NCBI GenBank assembly: GCA_030427825.1 | Contig: JAUICO010000014.1 | Coordinates: 1-58,952, forward strand | Length of the DNA: 58,952 bases | Origin: a bacterium | GTDB lineage: Bacteria; Myxococcota_A; Bradymonadia; REDH01 | Reading direction: 5' to 3' | Shown: piece after piece, positions 1 to 8,971 of the stretch | Position numbering within the stretch: the stretch's first letter is position 1 | Layout: the number at the start of each line of letters is the position of its first letter | Notes under the pieces: generated by a model | Database searches by the model: none | What the model saw: the letters and a program-made list of their open reading frames with translations, nothing else | Told to the model about the DNA's origin: nothing | Position numbers and translations under genes: made by a program

Positions 1-3000
1 TTCGCTCAGGCGAACAGGTGTTCCGTTCGGCGTGTCGATGAGTATCTCGGCGATGCTGTTTGGATCATCGCGCAACGCGCGCGGATACCGCATCGTGATG
101 TCGTAGCGATTGCGGCCGTCGATTGTGGCTCCGAGCCTGCGGCCACCGATCGCAGTCTGTACAGTTCGGTGAACGGCTGCGGCGCTCAGTTGGTGAAGGT
201 TCAGGTCGATCGGCCTTGGGTGAATCTCGATGTAGGGCTTGCCGACGGGTCGGTCGGCGCTCACCGCGTCTTCGACGACCATCGGGTGCGCGCGAAGGAT
301 ACGCTCAACTTCAAGCGAGATCTCCTCGAGGTCTTCAATACGGTCTCCCTGAAGGCGAACTGCCATCGGCGCCCGTATGCCCGACTGTAGCATCACGATG
401 CGTGCGCTGATCGGCTGCAACAATGGTGCCGCTGTAAGGCCGAGAACATCGGAGCGAGCTACGATCTCGTCCCAGATGTCCCCGGCGACAACCATCTCGT
501 CGCGCCAGTTTCGATAGGGCTTCCCACGGCGGTCGGGGATCAAATTGCCCTCGTTGTCGCGCAGGAACTCACCATCGTCGCCCACCGCGAAGCGCAGTCG
601 CCGACCGTCCTCACCGATCCGCCACTCCGGTTGCAGCTCGATGATCGTCTCGATCATCGAGACAGGCGCCGGATCGAGAGCGGTCTCGGCGCGGCCCAGT
701 TTGCCCACCGCGAACAGCACCTCAGGGACCGACTCGATGCGCCGATCCAACTCACTCAACAGCTCGAGGGCGCTTCCCAGGGACGCGTGAGGCATGGTCG
801 TGGGCATGTACAGGAAGGACCCTTCGTCGAGCTGCGGCATGAATTCGCTCTTCAGCCCCGGAAACTCGTGGCGTGCGGCAACGCCCATCCCGGTCGCGTG
901 CACAGAATCGGGCAGCCAACCAAACACCCGGGGGTAGCCCAACCACACCGTCGCGGCGAACACGACGATTGCCGCGGGTAGCGTCAGAAAGAGTGCGCGG
1001 TGCTCAAGAACCCAGCGCAGAAGCTGCGGATATGCGAACTCAAATGCGCGAAAGAAGAGCAGGGCGCCGATGCAGATGGTCGCGGCGAATGCGATGTTTG
1101 AGCCGCGTCCTTCACCGACCCCAAGCGGTTGCCAGTCATCGGCAAGCAACACGAGAGTGGCGATGATCAGGACGGCAATACTGAGGTGTGCGTACCAACG
1201 ACTGAGTCGCCCCGCGTGCCGCGGCCGTCGCGTCGAAATCCAGTAGATGTCGATAACTCGGACGATGCCCCACAGCGACAGCGCGAGGCCGGCAAATACG
1301 TTGAGGCGAATGGCAAGTGCGGCTCCGACCGCGATTGCGCACGCGGCGATCGTGATCGAGGAGCGGCGGTCGGTGCCGTCCGCAGCCATCAGCATTTTGA
1401 TAATCGCCGGCAGAACAAACAATGCGAGGAAGACGCTCGCTGCGATGACCGCTGTCTTTGTGAACGCGAGCGGACCGAAGAGCTTTCCTTCAGGCCCGGT
1501 GAGCATGAACACCGGCAGGAAGCTGATGACGGTGGTGGTGACCGCGGTGAGTACCGCCCCGCTCACTTCGTTGGTTCCCCGCACAATCGCGGCGGCGCTT
1601 GAGATGGGCGCGACAGCTGACACATGCCCGGTCGAGGTCGCAGGCGGCGGGTCTTCGGCGGCGCTGTCCCCGGACGCCCGGTTCCCTGTCCCGAGGGTCG
1701 CGCTTCTCCGGTTTCGTTTGAGCGAATCGATGGCGCTCTCTGTTACGACGATTCCGACATCGACGACGGTGCCGATGGCGATGGCGATTCCCGAAAGGGC
1801 GACCACATTCGCGGTTACGCCGGCAGCCTTCATCACGATGAACGTGATCGCCACCGACAGAGGAAGAATCGCAGTCACAGCGATTGCAGACCGTGTGTGC
1901 AGCATCATCGCCAGTACGACGAGGGCCGTGATGAGGATCTGTTGCCAGAGCGCGGTTCGCAGGGTTCCGATGGTGCGTCGGATCAGAGGTGTACGGTCGT
2001 AGAAGGGGACGATCGTTACGGTGGATTGGCGCCCATCTTCGAGTGTTCGCGTGGGCAGGGCGCGGCCAAGTTTGGCAATCTCGGCACGTACATTGTCGAT
2101 GGCTTCGAGTGGGTTCGCGCCATAGCGGGCGGTTACGACGCCACCGACGGCTTCGGCGCCGCCACGATCGAGGGCGCCACGGCGGTCAGTTGGCGCAAAC
2201 GAGACGTGCGCGATGTCACCGATGCGCAGTGTCGTTCCGTCGATGTGTGTGAGGTGCGCGTCTTCCAGTTGGCCGGGCTCGGTGAGGTAGCCGGTCGCGC
2301 GGATCAGATACTCGACTCCGTTAATCTCGGTGGTGCGGGCACCGACCTCTCCGCTGGCTTCGCTTACGGCGCGGGCGAGCTGGTCGAGAGTGACGCCGGC
2401 AGCACGCATGGCGTCCGGATCGGGTTCGACAAGGATCTCCGGTACATAGCCTCCGATCGAGGCGACCTCTGCGACTCCGTCAGCGGCCGCGAGGGCGTAG
2501 CGAACGAGGGTGTCCTGGATAAGTCGCAGCTCGTGAAGGTCCCAGCCGCCTACAGCGTTGCCGTCTTCGTCCCGACCCTCCAGTGTGTACCAGTAGACCT
2601 GGCCCAGGCCCGTCGCCTCGGGCCCCAGTCTGGCGGTGGCGCCTTCGGGCAGCGTGCGCTCCGGAAGGGAGGCGAGGCGCTCGGCGATGCGTGCGCGTGC
2701 GTCGTAGAATTCGGTCTGGTCGGTGAAGATTACGTAGATCGAGGCGAAGCCGAAGGCGCTCACAGCACGGACCGTGCGCGAGCCCGGCATTCCGCGCAGC
2801 TCCGCGACGAGCGGAACGGTCAGTTGATCTTCTACGTCGCGGGGCGAGCGCCCGGGCCACTCAGCGAACACGATCTGCTGGTTCTCGCCAATGTCGGGGA
2901 TGGCGTCGACAGATAGGGGTGAGCGTTCGTCGAACACCCCGAAATCGAAGGGCGCGAAGTAGATTCCCGCGATGATGATCATCGCCGCGACGGACCACAC

Positions 3001-3069
3001 GAGGGCCGCGCGATCTACGAAGAGCGCGATCAGACGTCCCAGCGGGCCTTCTTCAGTGGGCGTGGTCAT
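1..3069 (-). CDS. cusA: CusA-like heavy-metal efflux RND transporter (C-terminus beyond window)
   Basis: Inner-membrane proton-driven pump of a tripartite metal exporter. It begins with ATG at 3069, 17 nt inside the end of the adaptor gene, and stays open to the left edge, so roughly the last quarter is missing. Visible landmarks are an N-terminal membrane helix, the periplasmic motif DAIPDIGENQQIVF near residue 55, and the TM4 signature SGIAIAIGTVVDVG near residues 420-435. That signature matches the monovalent (Cu/Ag, CusA) subgroup better than the CzcA DFG..IDG type. An unusual stretch of about 110 residues with extra hydrophobic segments (roughly 1040-1390) lies before the second periplasmic half. 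Family membership is secure; Cu/Ag specificity is inferred from TM4 and from the metal-binding domain on the partner adaptor. Confidence 0.9.
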   Translation of the reverse strand, partial: MTTPTEEGPLGRLIALFVDRAALVWSVAAMIIIAGIYFAPFDFGVFDERSPLSVDAIPDIGENQQIVFAEWPGRSPRDVEDQLTVPLVAELRGMPGSRTVRAVSAFGFASIYVIFTDQTEFYDARARIAERLASLPERTLPEGATARLGPEATGLGQVYWYTLEGRDEDGNAVGGWDLHELRLIQDTLVRYALAAADGVAEVASIGGYVPEILVEPDPDAMRAAGVTLDQLARAVSEASGEVGARTTEINGVEYLIRATGYLTEPGQLEDAHLTHIDGTTLRIGDIAHVSFAPTDRRGALDRGGAEAVGGVVTARYGANPLEAIDNVRAEIAKLGRALPTRTLEDGRQSTVTIVPFYDRTPLIRRTIGTLRTALWQQILITALVVLAMMLHTRSAIAVTAILPLSVAITFIVMKAAGVTANVVALSGIAIAIGTVVDVGIVVTESAIDSLKRNRRSATLGTGNRASGDSAAEDPPPATSTGHVSAVAPISSAAAIVRGTNEVSGAVLTAVTTTVISFLPVFMLTGPEGKLFGPLAFTKTAVIAASVFLALFVLPAIIKMLMAADGTDRRSSITIAACAIAVGAALAIRLNVFAGLALSLWGIVRVIDIYWISTRRPRHAGRLSRWYAHLSIAVLIIATLVLLADDWQPLGVGEGRGSNIAFAATICIGALLFFRAFEFAYPQLLRWVLEHRALFLTLPAAIVVFAATVWLGYPRVFGWLPDSVHATGMGVAARHEFPGLKSEFMPQLDEGSFLYMPTTMPHASLGSALELLSELDRRIESVPEVLFAVGKLGRAETALDPAPVSMIETIIELQPEWRIGEDGRRLRFAVGDDGEFLRDNEGNLIPDRRGKPYRNWRDEMVVAGDIWDEIVARSDVLGLTAAPLLQPISARIVMLQSGIRAPMAVRLQGDRIEDLEEISLEVERILRAHPMVVEDAVSADRPVGKPYIEIHPRPIDLNLHQLSAAAVHRTVQTAIGGRRLGATIDGRNRYDITMRYPRALRDDPNSIAEILIDTPNGTPVRLSE

Positions 3070-4414
3070 GTCCGCCTCCTGATGAAGGCGCATCGCCGAC
3101 CTGCATCATGCTGGCGCCCCCACGAATCTGCAGCGATGCGTCGATTCTGAACGCCGCGTTGACGACGACCTGCTCGCCCGGGAATACACCGGCGAGGATG
3201 ACCGTCCGCTGACCTCTGCGTTCGCCGATCGTGACAGGGACAGGCTGATAGATCGGCGGCCGTTCGATGGGGTCATAGACGTATACGAGAGACTGCTCGC
3301 CGGTCCACAGAATGGCTGAGTTCGGTACCGTGACCGGAGGGCGCTCATCGCCGCTGTCGAGGGAGACCGTCGCCTCGACCAGCATGTCGGGACGGAGGCC
3401 CTCGGGCGTCGGATCGAGGACAACACGCGCGCGCGCGATGCGGCGTCTCGGGTCAATGACGGGATCGATAAATGCGATCTCGCCGCGATAGATGCCGTTC
3501 GAATCGTCGCTGCTGAGCGCGGGAAAGCGGATGTCAACCGGGTCGCCGACCGCAACGAGCCCAAGGTCGCGTTCGAAGACCTCAAGCTGAACCCAGAGGT
3601 CATCGAGGGCGGCGACTGAGACGATGGGATCGCCTGTGCGCACGTGATCACCCTCGCGCGCGTGGGTGGCCAACACGGTCCCCGATCGGCGGGCGTGAAT
3701 CGTCACGGAGTCCCGAGAGCGGCGGCTTTCTTCGAGCTCCTCGATGTAGTCGTTGTCGACACCGAGTAGGCGCAGCTCGCGGCGGGCGGCATCGACAGCG
3801 GATTGCGCTGCTCGCTGTCGCGTCGACGACGCCGACTCGGTGGCAGAGTCCAGAGATTCCAACGCGCGGACCAGGGTGTCGCCCGCGACGGAGATCCGCG
3901 GAGAGTAGATGCGAGCAAGGCGCGCACCTCGGCGGACGCGCTCGCCGACCGTGTCGACGTAGAGACGCTCGATACGACCGTCTGTCCACGCAGTGATGCG
4001 AGCCGTGGCCTCGTCCGCGATGGCGACACGCCCAAACAGCTCGACGCTCGCGGCGTCAGCCTGTCGGCGCACAGTCTCAACGCGCACGCCGGCCAGGGCT
4101 GCGGCGTCGTCGGCCATCGGGATGCCACTGATCGAGCCGCTGCCGGCACCGCCGGCCGCGACGAGGTCCATGAAGCAGATCGGGCAGGTGTCCGGTTCGC
4201 TGCGACGAATCTGGGGGTGCATCGGGCACACCCACTCCTGTGCGGCGTCCGGCAGCTCGTCACCCCGGCTGTCCGGTGTGCCCGGTGCGGCATCCTGCGC
4301 GTTGCTGTTTTCGGAGTCGCCGGTACAGCGACCCACACGGAAGGCTACGAACACCGTCAGGAGAAGCGCCGCCAGCGAGATCAGGCGCTGTGCGTGTATG
4401 TTGCGCGCGTTCAT
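3053..4414 (-). CDS. cusB: CusB-like periplasmic adaptor with heavy-metal-binding domain
   Basis: Membrane-fusion protein linking the RND pump to the outer-membrane channel. The 453 residues start with a signal anchor (about 9-28). A short heavy-metal-binding domain at about 60-86 holds EWVCPMHPQ and CPICFMDL, the Cys/His/Met pattern seen on Cu/Ag exporters. The adaptor core follows (barrel-sandwich hybrid, helical hairpin at 170-225, beta-barrel and membrane-proximal domains). The tail GGGHDHAH is His-rich and may add a metal ligand. The start overlaps the end of the upstream channel gene by 4 nt and the 3' end overlaps cusA, indicating translational coupling. Confidence 0.92.
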   Translation of the reverse strand: MNARNIHAQRLISLAALLLTVFVAFRVGRCTGDSENSNAQDAAPGTPDSRGDELPDAAQEWVCPMHPQIRRSEPDTCPICFMDLVAAGGAGSGSISGIPMADDAAALAGVRVETVRRQADAASVELFGRVAIADEATARITAWTDGRIERLYVDTVGERVRRGARLARIYSPRISVAGDTLVRALESLDSATESASSTRQRAAQSAVDAARRELRLLGVDNDYIEELEESRRSRDSVTIHARRSGTVLATHAREGDHVRTGDPIVSVAALDDLWVQLEVFERDLGLVAVGDPVDIRFPALSSDDSNGIYRGEIAFIDPVIDPRRRIARARVVLDPTPEGLRPDMLVEATVSLDSGDERPPVTVPNSAILWTGEQSLVYVYDPIERPPIYQPVPVTIGERRGQRTVILAGVFPGEQVVVNAAFRIDASLQIRGGASMMQVGDAPSSGGGHDHAH

Positions 4415-5757
4415 CGATGCACCCCCGGTCGCTGAGTGTCGGCGAGCGAGTGACCCGGTAGCGCAGCGTCGTCAGAGCCTGAGATCAGACCGAATGTAAG
4501 CGCGTCGATGGTCTCAAGGTCGACGGCGACGGCGCGCTGCAGCTCGATGATTTCGATGTCAAAGGCGGCCAGCTCCAGCCAGGAAGCCAGGGCCTCAAGG
4601 TAGCTCCCTTCGCCCTGCGCCGCCTCGTCGGCCTGCAGCTCGGCCGCGTCTGCCGCAAGGGGACGTATGGTGTCGGTGAGGCGGTGGGCACGTTCTGTCG
4701 ACTCAATAACGCGTGCTTTTGCACGAAGCGCCTCATCAACAGCGTCGTCGACCAGGGCTTCACTGTCGCCGATCCAGGCGCCTGCGCGGGTTTCGAAGGC
4801 CTCAGCGCGCCCGTTGAACTGACGGCGAAAGAGCGGAATGGCGACCGCGGCACCGACGGTGACGGCGTCGCGCCCGCCTTCGTCGATGTCGCGATCATAG
4901 CGGTCCACCTGCGTCCAGGCGGCATGAAACGAGGGCACCGGAAGACCATCAGTGCGCGCCGCTCGCGCCCGCGCCCGGTCGGCGGCGGCCATCGAGTCAT
5001 TTGCTTCAATGAGCGGGTGGCGCGTGCGAACTGCCGATTCGATCTCGTCGGCGTCGGGCAGGTCCGGGGCCAGCGCGCAGGGCGTTGGCAGGTCGGCTGC
5101 GTGGTTCCCTGTCAGTGCCGCGATCCGCAGAGCCTGCTCTTCGGCGCGGCGTCGCTGCCTGCCTGCGTTGGCGTCAGCGATCTCCAGCTGCGCAGCGATG
5201 CGGGGCAGAGCGCCGTAGGAGCCGAAACCGTGGGCGAGTACCGCTTCGAGCTGCGTCATGAGGTCGCCCAGCAGGTCCCGCTGCTCGACGAGTCGATCAG
5301 CGATCCGCAGGGCAGCAGCGCGTTCGAAGAGGGTGGTCCTGACCTGCCTGCGCAGCGCCCACACCGTCGCGTCGAAGCGCGCAGCGATGGCCTCGGCTTC
5401 GGCGCGGCCGGGTTCTGCTGCGGCACGTCGGGCAGCGCCGATGGGAATCGCCTGCGAGATCGAGACCTGCTGGCGTATCGGTCCCTGGCGGGTCTCGAGG
5501 GCGGCGACGTACCAGGTCCAGGAGAGCCGAAGTGGTGGGGCAGAATGGAGTGCAGCGTCAGAGGCCAGCAGCGTAGATCGCCATCGAGTGTAGAGCGCCT
5601 GGAGGTCCGGGTCGTGAGCGACGGCCTGCTCGATAAGAGCATCGACCGCCGCGTCATCGCAGTTGGACTGGGCGACCGCAGGAGCGGCAGCCGCAAGAAG
5701 CGCGCTACAAAAAAGGCAGATTGTCAGCAGCCGGCGACGCGATGATCGCGAAGCCAT
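4411..5757 (-). CDS. cusC: TolC/CusC-family outer-membrane efflux channel
   Basis: Outer-membrane channel of the metal efflux system. From ATG 5757 it encodes 448 residues with a clear signal peptide (MASRSSRRRLLTICLFCSAL, cleavage after AVAQ). An in-frame GTG at 5790 would add 11 residues that do not fit a signal peptide, so ATG is preferred; a GAGAG element lies about 10 nt upstream of it. The body is rich in long Ala/Arg/Glu helices typical of the TolC alpha-barrel and shows the usual two-fold internal repeat. It is the second gene of the operon and overlaps cusB by 4 nt. Confidence 0.87.
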   Translation of the reverse strand: MASRSSRRRLLTICLFCSALLAAAAPAVAQSNCDDAAVDALIEQAVAHDPDLQALYTRWRSTLLASDAALHSAPPLRLSWTWYVAALETRQGPIRQQVSISQAIPIGAARRAAAEPGRAEAEAIAARFDATVWALRRQVRTTLFERAAALRIADRLVEQRDLLGDLMTQLEAVLAHGFGSYGALPRIAAQLEIADANAGRQRRRAEEQALRIAALTGNHAADLPTPCALAPDLPDADEIESAVRTRHPLIEANDSMAAADRARARAARTDGLPVPSFHAAWTQVDRYDRDIDEGGRDAVTVGAAVAIPLFRRQFNGRAEAFETRAGAWIGDSEALVDDAVDEALRAKARVIESTERAHRLTDTIRPLAADAAELQADEAAQGEGSYLEALASWLELAAFDIEIIELQRAVAVDLETIDALTFGLISGSDDAALPGHSLADTQRPGVHR

Positions 5758-5823
5758 GAGTTCTCTCGTTGTAAGCCGGGTGAAGCGCACAGTGCGTGCG
5801 CAGAGACGCGATAACGCGTCGGC

Positions 5824-6276
5824 TCAACAGCGAATGATCGTACTGGGAATGTGTGGCGCGAGCACCGGGCCGTGCGCGATCAGCGGTGGGGGCGGCAGGT
5901 CGTAGAGCTGTGGCAGCAGCCGCGGAAGGTTGTGCCACCCGTGCGCCGCGAGACCTGCGACCGGCGGCGCCGGGAAGTGGCTGACGGGGTTGGTCACCCA
6001 GGCAGCCGGCAGCTCGGGGCCGTCAGCCTGCACGTAGGTGTCGTCGCCACAGTGGGCGCAGGGGCTCTGCGGCGTCTCGTCGTCGCCGTCCGCTTCCGCT
6101 TCTACTTCTTCGGTCCCGGGGCAGCACGAGTGCGACTCCGTCGGTGCCTCAGCGAGCGCGACAGCGTCGCCGCCGTGATCATCGCAGTGATCTTCGCAGG
6201 GGCACGGCAACACGAGGGCCAGCGCTGCAAGGAGCGCCGCCATCGACCGCAGCGTTGTCTTTGCGATACCGGGCAT
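5824..6276 (-). CDS. Small secreted Cys/His-rich protein heading the metal efflux operon
   Basis: 150 residues, family not recognised. A signal-like hydrophobic segment (about 9-25) is followed by dense potential metal ligands: CPCEDHCDDH at about 25-34, SHSCCPG near 49-55 and SPCAHCGDD near 71-79, separated by acidic linkers. The C-terminal half is Pro/His/Leu-rich. It is the first gene of the cus-like operon, with GAGG about 7 nt before ATG 6276 and a 66-nt gap to cusC. Position and composition suggest a periplasmic metal-binding or metal-delivery role analogous to CusF, but it has no CusF fold signature and the role is inferred. Confidence 0.7.
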   Translation of the reverse strand: MPGIAKTTLRSMAALLAALALVLPCPCEDHCDDHGGDAVALAEAPTESHSCCPGTEEVEAEADGDDETPQSPCAHCGDDTYVQADGPELPAAWVTNPVSHFPAPPVAGLAAHGWHNLPRLLPQLYDLPPPPLIAHGPVLAPHIPSTIIRC

Positions 6277-6380
6277 TCAACCTCGGGAGGCTTCCACTGC
6301 AACCATCATCGTCTCGAAGTGATTCTCCGTCAAGGTACGAAATCGATGGGGCATCGAAGGCGGGCCAGGTCCCAACACAG

Positions 6381-6411
6381 CGCTTTGATGCTGGTCGTCG
6401 ACGACAAAGCG
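6381..6411. promoter_or_regulatory. Inverted repeat in the metal-efflux / fetAB divergent region
   Basis: Arms CGCTTTG (6381-6387) and CAAAGCG (6405-6411) flank a perfect internal palindrome TCGTCGACGA (6395-6404). It sits in the 208-bp gap between the divergent operons that start at 6276 (minus) and 6485 (plus). It could be an operator for a metal-responsive regulator, or chance in GC-rich DNA. No regulator is encoded next to it. Confidence 0.25.
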
Positions 6412-6484
6412 TGATGTCATCCACCGGCGATCGTGGCCCTGTGTGTCCACCCAGCGAGTCTCTGTGGCTGCGAAGACGACCGGA

Positions 6485-7144
6485 ATGCCCCTGCTTGCGA
6501 CAGACAACATATCCATTGCGGCTGCAGGTCGTGTGCTCGTGTCGGGGCTGACATTCAGCGTTGAGGGCGGTGAGACGTTGCGACTGTCCGGGCCGTCGGG
6601 ATGCGGCAAAACCACGCTGCTTCGAGCTCTCGCACAGCTCGTAGATGTACGCGTGGGCGACCTGCGACTCGGTGGTAGTAGCCCCGCCGAGCTTGGGTAT
6701 CCGACCTGGCGGGCGCGAGTGAGCCTGTTGCAGCAGCAACCGGCGTTCCATGACGAGCCGGTCGCCGATGCGCTGGCTCGTCCCTTTCAGTTCGCGACCC
6801 GGGCCGGTCGGAGGTACCTTCCTGACGAAGCGGTCCTGCTCCTGAGGCGCCTGGGGCTTGCGGAATCCGTGCTCGAACAGCACGCGCGCTCTCTTTCCGT
6901 CGGCCAGCAGCAGCGGGTCGCTCTGGTGCGTGGCCTCCTCGTGCAACCTGCGGTGCTCCTACTGGACGAGCCGACGAGCGCGCTGGACGACGCGTCGACG
7001 ACCGCAGTTGTTGAGCTTCTGCAGGAGCGCGCCGCAGGCGGCCTGGCAATCATCGTTGTCACGCACGATCTTCGTCTGAACGCGCTGTGCGACCGCACCC
7101 TGGACCTGTCTTTGTTTGCCTGTGCACAGGCGCAGGCGAGATGA
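6485..7144 (+). CDS. fetA: ABC transporter ATP-binding protein, FetA/YbbL-like
   Basis: Nucleotide-binding subunit of a FetAB-type exporter; the E. coli homologue is linked to iron export. The 219 residues contain Walker A (GPSGCGKTTLLRAL, about 37-50), a Q-loop (SLLQQQPAF), the signature LSVGQQQRVALVRGL, Walker B (VLLLDEPTSALDD) and the switch His (VVTHD). ATG 6485 puts the first beta-strand right at the start, as in known FetA; an upstream in-frame GTG at 6443 would add 14 residues. The stop overlaps the permease start by 4 nt (ATGA). Confidence 0.87.
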   Translation: MPLLATDNISIAAAGRVLVSGLTFSVEGGETLRLSGPSGCGKTTLLRALAQLVDVRVGDLRLGGSSPAELGYPTWRARVSLLQQQPAFHDEPVADALARPFQFATRAGRRYLPDEAVLLLRRLGLAESVLEQHARSLSVGQQQRVALVRGLLVQPAVLLLDEPTSALDDASTTAVVELLQERAAGGLAIIVVTHDLRLNALCDRTLDLSLFACAQAQAR

Positions 7145-7941
7145 ACGCGATCCCGTTGACTCCACTGGACCTGGCGCTCGCGGCAGCCCTGGTCCTTGTC
7201 GCCGGCGCGGTGAGTGTCGCCCTTCGCCTGACGCTCGAACGAAGTCTGGCTCTGGCGAGTGTGCGGACAGTGGCGCAGCTGCTGCTCGTCGGCTTTGTGC
7301 TTGAGTGGGTGTTTGATCTCGACCGCGCGCCGCTGGTTCTCGCCCTCATGGGCGTGATGGTAGTCCTCGCGGGTCGTACGGCGGTGAACCGAAGCGGGCG
7401 GCGTTATCCGGGCCTGTACCTGCAATCGATCGCGACGTTGATCATCACCGGACTGTTGACCACATTTGTTGTCACCGGCGCGATTGTCGGCGTCGACCCC
7501 TGGTACCGGCCACAATATGTCATCCCGTTGCTGGGCATGATCCTGGGGAACTCGCTGACGGGCATCTCCCTGACGCTGGACCACATTCTCGAGTCGCTGG
7601 CCGAAGGGCGCGATGTCATTGAGTGCGATCTCGCGCTGGGTGCGACCCGCTGGGAGGCAGCGCGCGAACCGGTAGCCGCTGCGGTGCGTCGCGGAATGAT
7701 CCCGATCATCAACGCCATGATGGTTGTCGGCGTGGTCTCGCTGCCGGGGATGATGACCGGGCAGATACTGGCCGGCGCGAACCCGATCGAAGCCGTGAAG
7801 TACCAGATCGTTGTTATGTTCATGCTCGCTGCCGCGACCTCGTTGGGGTGCATCGGAGTCGCGATGCTTGCCTTCCGCTCGCTCTTTAACGCGCGCCATC
7901 AGTTGCGCGCCGAGCGGATTGTGCGCTCACGGGGCCGCTGA
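7141..7941 (+). CDS. fetB: FetB/YbbM-like ABC exporter permease
   Basis: Membrane subunit partnered with the ATPase just upstream, to which it is coupled by a 4-nt overlap. The 266 residues have about seven hydrophobic segments. Family hallmarks are RTVAQLLLVGFVLEWVF (about 43-59), a cytosolic coupling segment with IPLLGMILGNSLTGIS, the stretch ECDLALGATRWEAAR, and VVSLPGMMTGQILAGANP. The C-terminal end overlaps the convergent Rieske gene by 15 bp. Substrate is unknown here; iron is the precedent in E. coli. Confidence 0.9.
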   Translation: MNAIPLTPLDLALAAALVLVAGAVSVALRLTLERSLALASVRTVAQLLLVGFVLEWVFDLDRAPLVLALMGVMVVLAGRTAVNRSGRRYPGLYLQSIATLIITGLLTTFVVTGAIVGVDPWYRPQYVIPLLGMILGNSLTGISLTLDHILESLAEGRDVIECDLALGATRWEAAREPVAAAVRRGMIPIINAMMVVGVVSLPGMMTGQILAGANPIEAVKYQIVVMFMLAAATSLGCIGVAMLAFRSLFNARHQLRAERIVRSRGR

Positions 7942-8892
7942 AGGGGCTGCGGGCGGATAGAAGGAACGATACCACTTGCGGACCTTCCAGATGGGCCCGT
8001 CCTCTTTGACGAGCAACGGGGTGTCGCGCCAGAGCTTGTTCTCCCAGATCGCGACGTCCTCGAAGTAGCCGTCGCGCGCCGCCGCGACGTGCGCGTCAAC
8101 AACCGCCTTCGGTAGTGTGACCCCTTCTCCGGCTCTGAGGCTGACACCAAAGCGCAGCAGCAGCCGGTCTTCTTCTATGGGGACATGTGAGTTGATCAGC
8201 ACCATGTCGTAGGCCCAGGCGAGTCGCGTCAGCTGTACAGCGGGACCGTGATACGTGGCTGTGGATCGCACGGGGATGGGTTCGTTCTTCAGATTGGCCC
8301 CGCGACCGACGGTTTGTTGGATGGCACGTGGCCCATCGATGGTGACCTTGAAGTCATCGATGACGGTGTTGTGAACGACCTTGAAGTGGGCAAAGTCCGC
8401 GATGTTTTCGATCACTTCACGCGGCTCCGTGGCGATCTCGATCTCAGCGAACTCCATCGGGGTCCATGCGGAGTCGCTGAGCTCGTTGATGACCGGAACG
8501 TCGTAGTGCGGCTCGCTGCCGTTCCGCGAGAACCAGGCCAGAATCATGCCGCTGTGTTCCTGCACCGGGTAGGCGCGCAGGCCGGCCTTCGGTGGTATTC
8601 GTTCGGCGTATGGAATCCGCGTACAGCGTCCGTTGGAGCCGAAGCTCCATGCGTGAAAGGGGCAGGTGATCGCGTCGCCGTGTACCGTGCCGCCGTAGCC
8701 CAGATGAGCACCGAGATGGGGGCAGAAGGCATCGAGCAGGGCGGGTGTACCGGACTCGCCCCGATAGAGCACATACTCGCGACCGAAGTATCGGAGGGGC
8801 ATGACACCGGAACCGGCGAGGTCTTTGGACCATGATACCAGGTACCAACCGGTGGCCGCGTTCCACGGACTGCTGGACTGTTTTCTTCCCAT
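7927..8892 (-). CDS. Rieske 2Fe-2S non-haem iron oxygenase subunit
   Basis: Oxygenase component of a Rieske mono- or dioxygenase. The 321 residues from ATG 8892 contain the Rieske centre CPHLGAH and CPFHAW (about 53-79), followed by a catalytic domain with the mononuclear iron motif ENIADFAHFKVVH (Asp, His, His). The C-terminal half resembles KshA/Neverland-type sterol oxygenases, but the substrate cannot be read from sequence. An in-frame TTG at 8946 would extend it into the divergent promoter. No ferredoxin or reductase partner is encoded nearby. The divergent LysR gene probably regulates it. Confidence 0.85.
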   Translation of the reverse strand: MGRKQSSSPWNAATGWYLVSWSKDLAGSGVMPLRYFGREYVLYRGESGTPALLDAFCPHLGAHLGYGGTVHGDAITCPFHAWSFGSNGRCTRIPYAERIPPKAGLRAYPVQEHSGMILAWFSRNGSEPHYDVPVINELSDSAWTPMEFAEIEIATEPREVIENIADFAHFKVVHNTVIDDFKVTIDGPRAIQQTVGRGANLKNEPIPVRSTATYHGPAVQLTRLAWAYDMVLINSHVPIEEDRLLLRFGVSLRAGEGVTLPKAVVDAHVAAARDGYFEDVAIWENKLWRDTPLLVKEDGPIWKVRKWYRSFYPPAAPSAAP

Positions 8893-8971
8893 GCGCCCAG
8901 TGTGACCGGTCGCTGCGCATCGGGGAAATGGGAATTGACTATTCAAGCATTAGCTGGACTTATGATGTTTG

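Noticed and set aside
1624..2916. 430-codon open frame on the plus strand
   Set aside because: It lies antisense to the well-supported CusA-like gene; codon pattern and absence of any motif point to a shadow frame.
8935..8966. Sigma70 promoter TTGACT with TATGAT before the LysR gene
   Set aside because: The spacer is 20 bp and the -10 lies only 5 bp before the start codon, so it would give a leaderless transcript; support is too weak.
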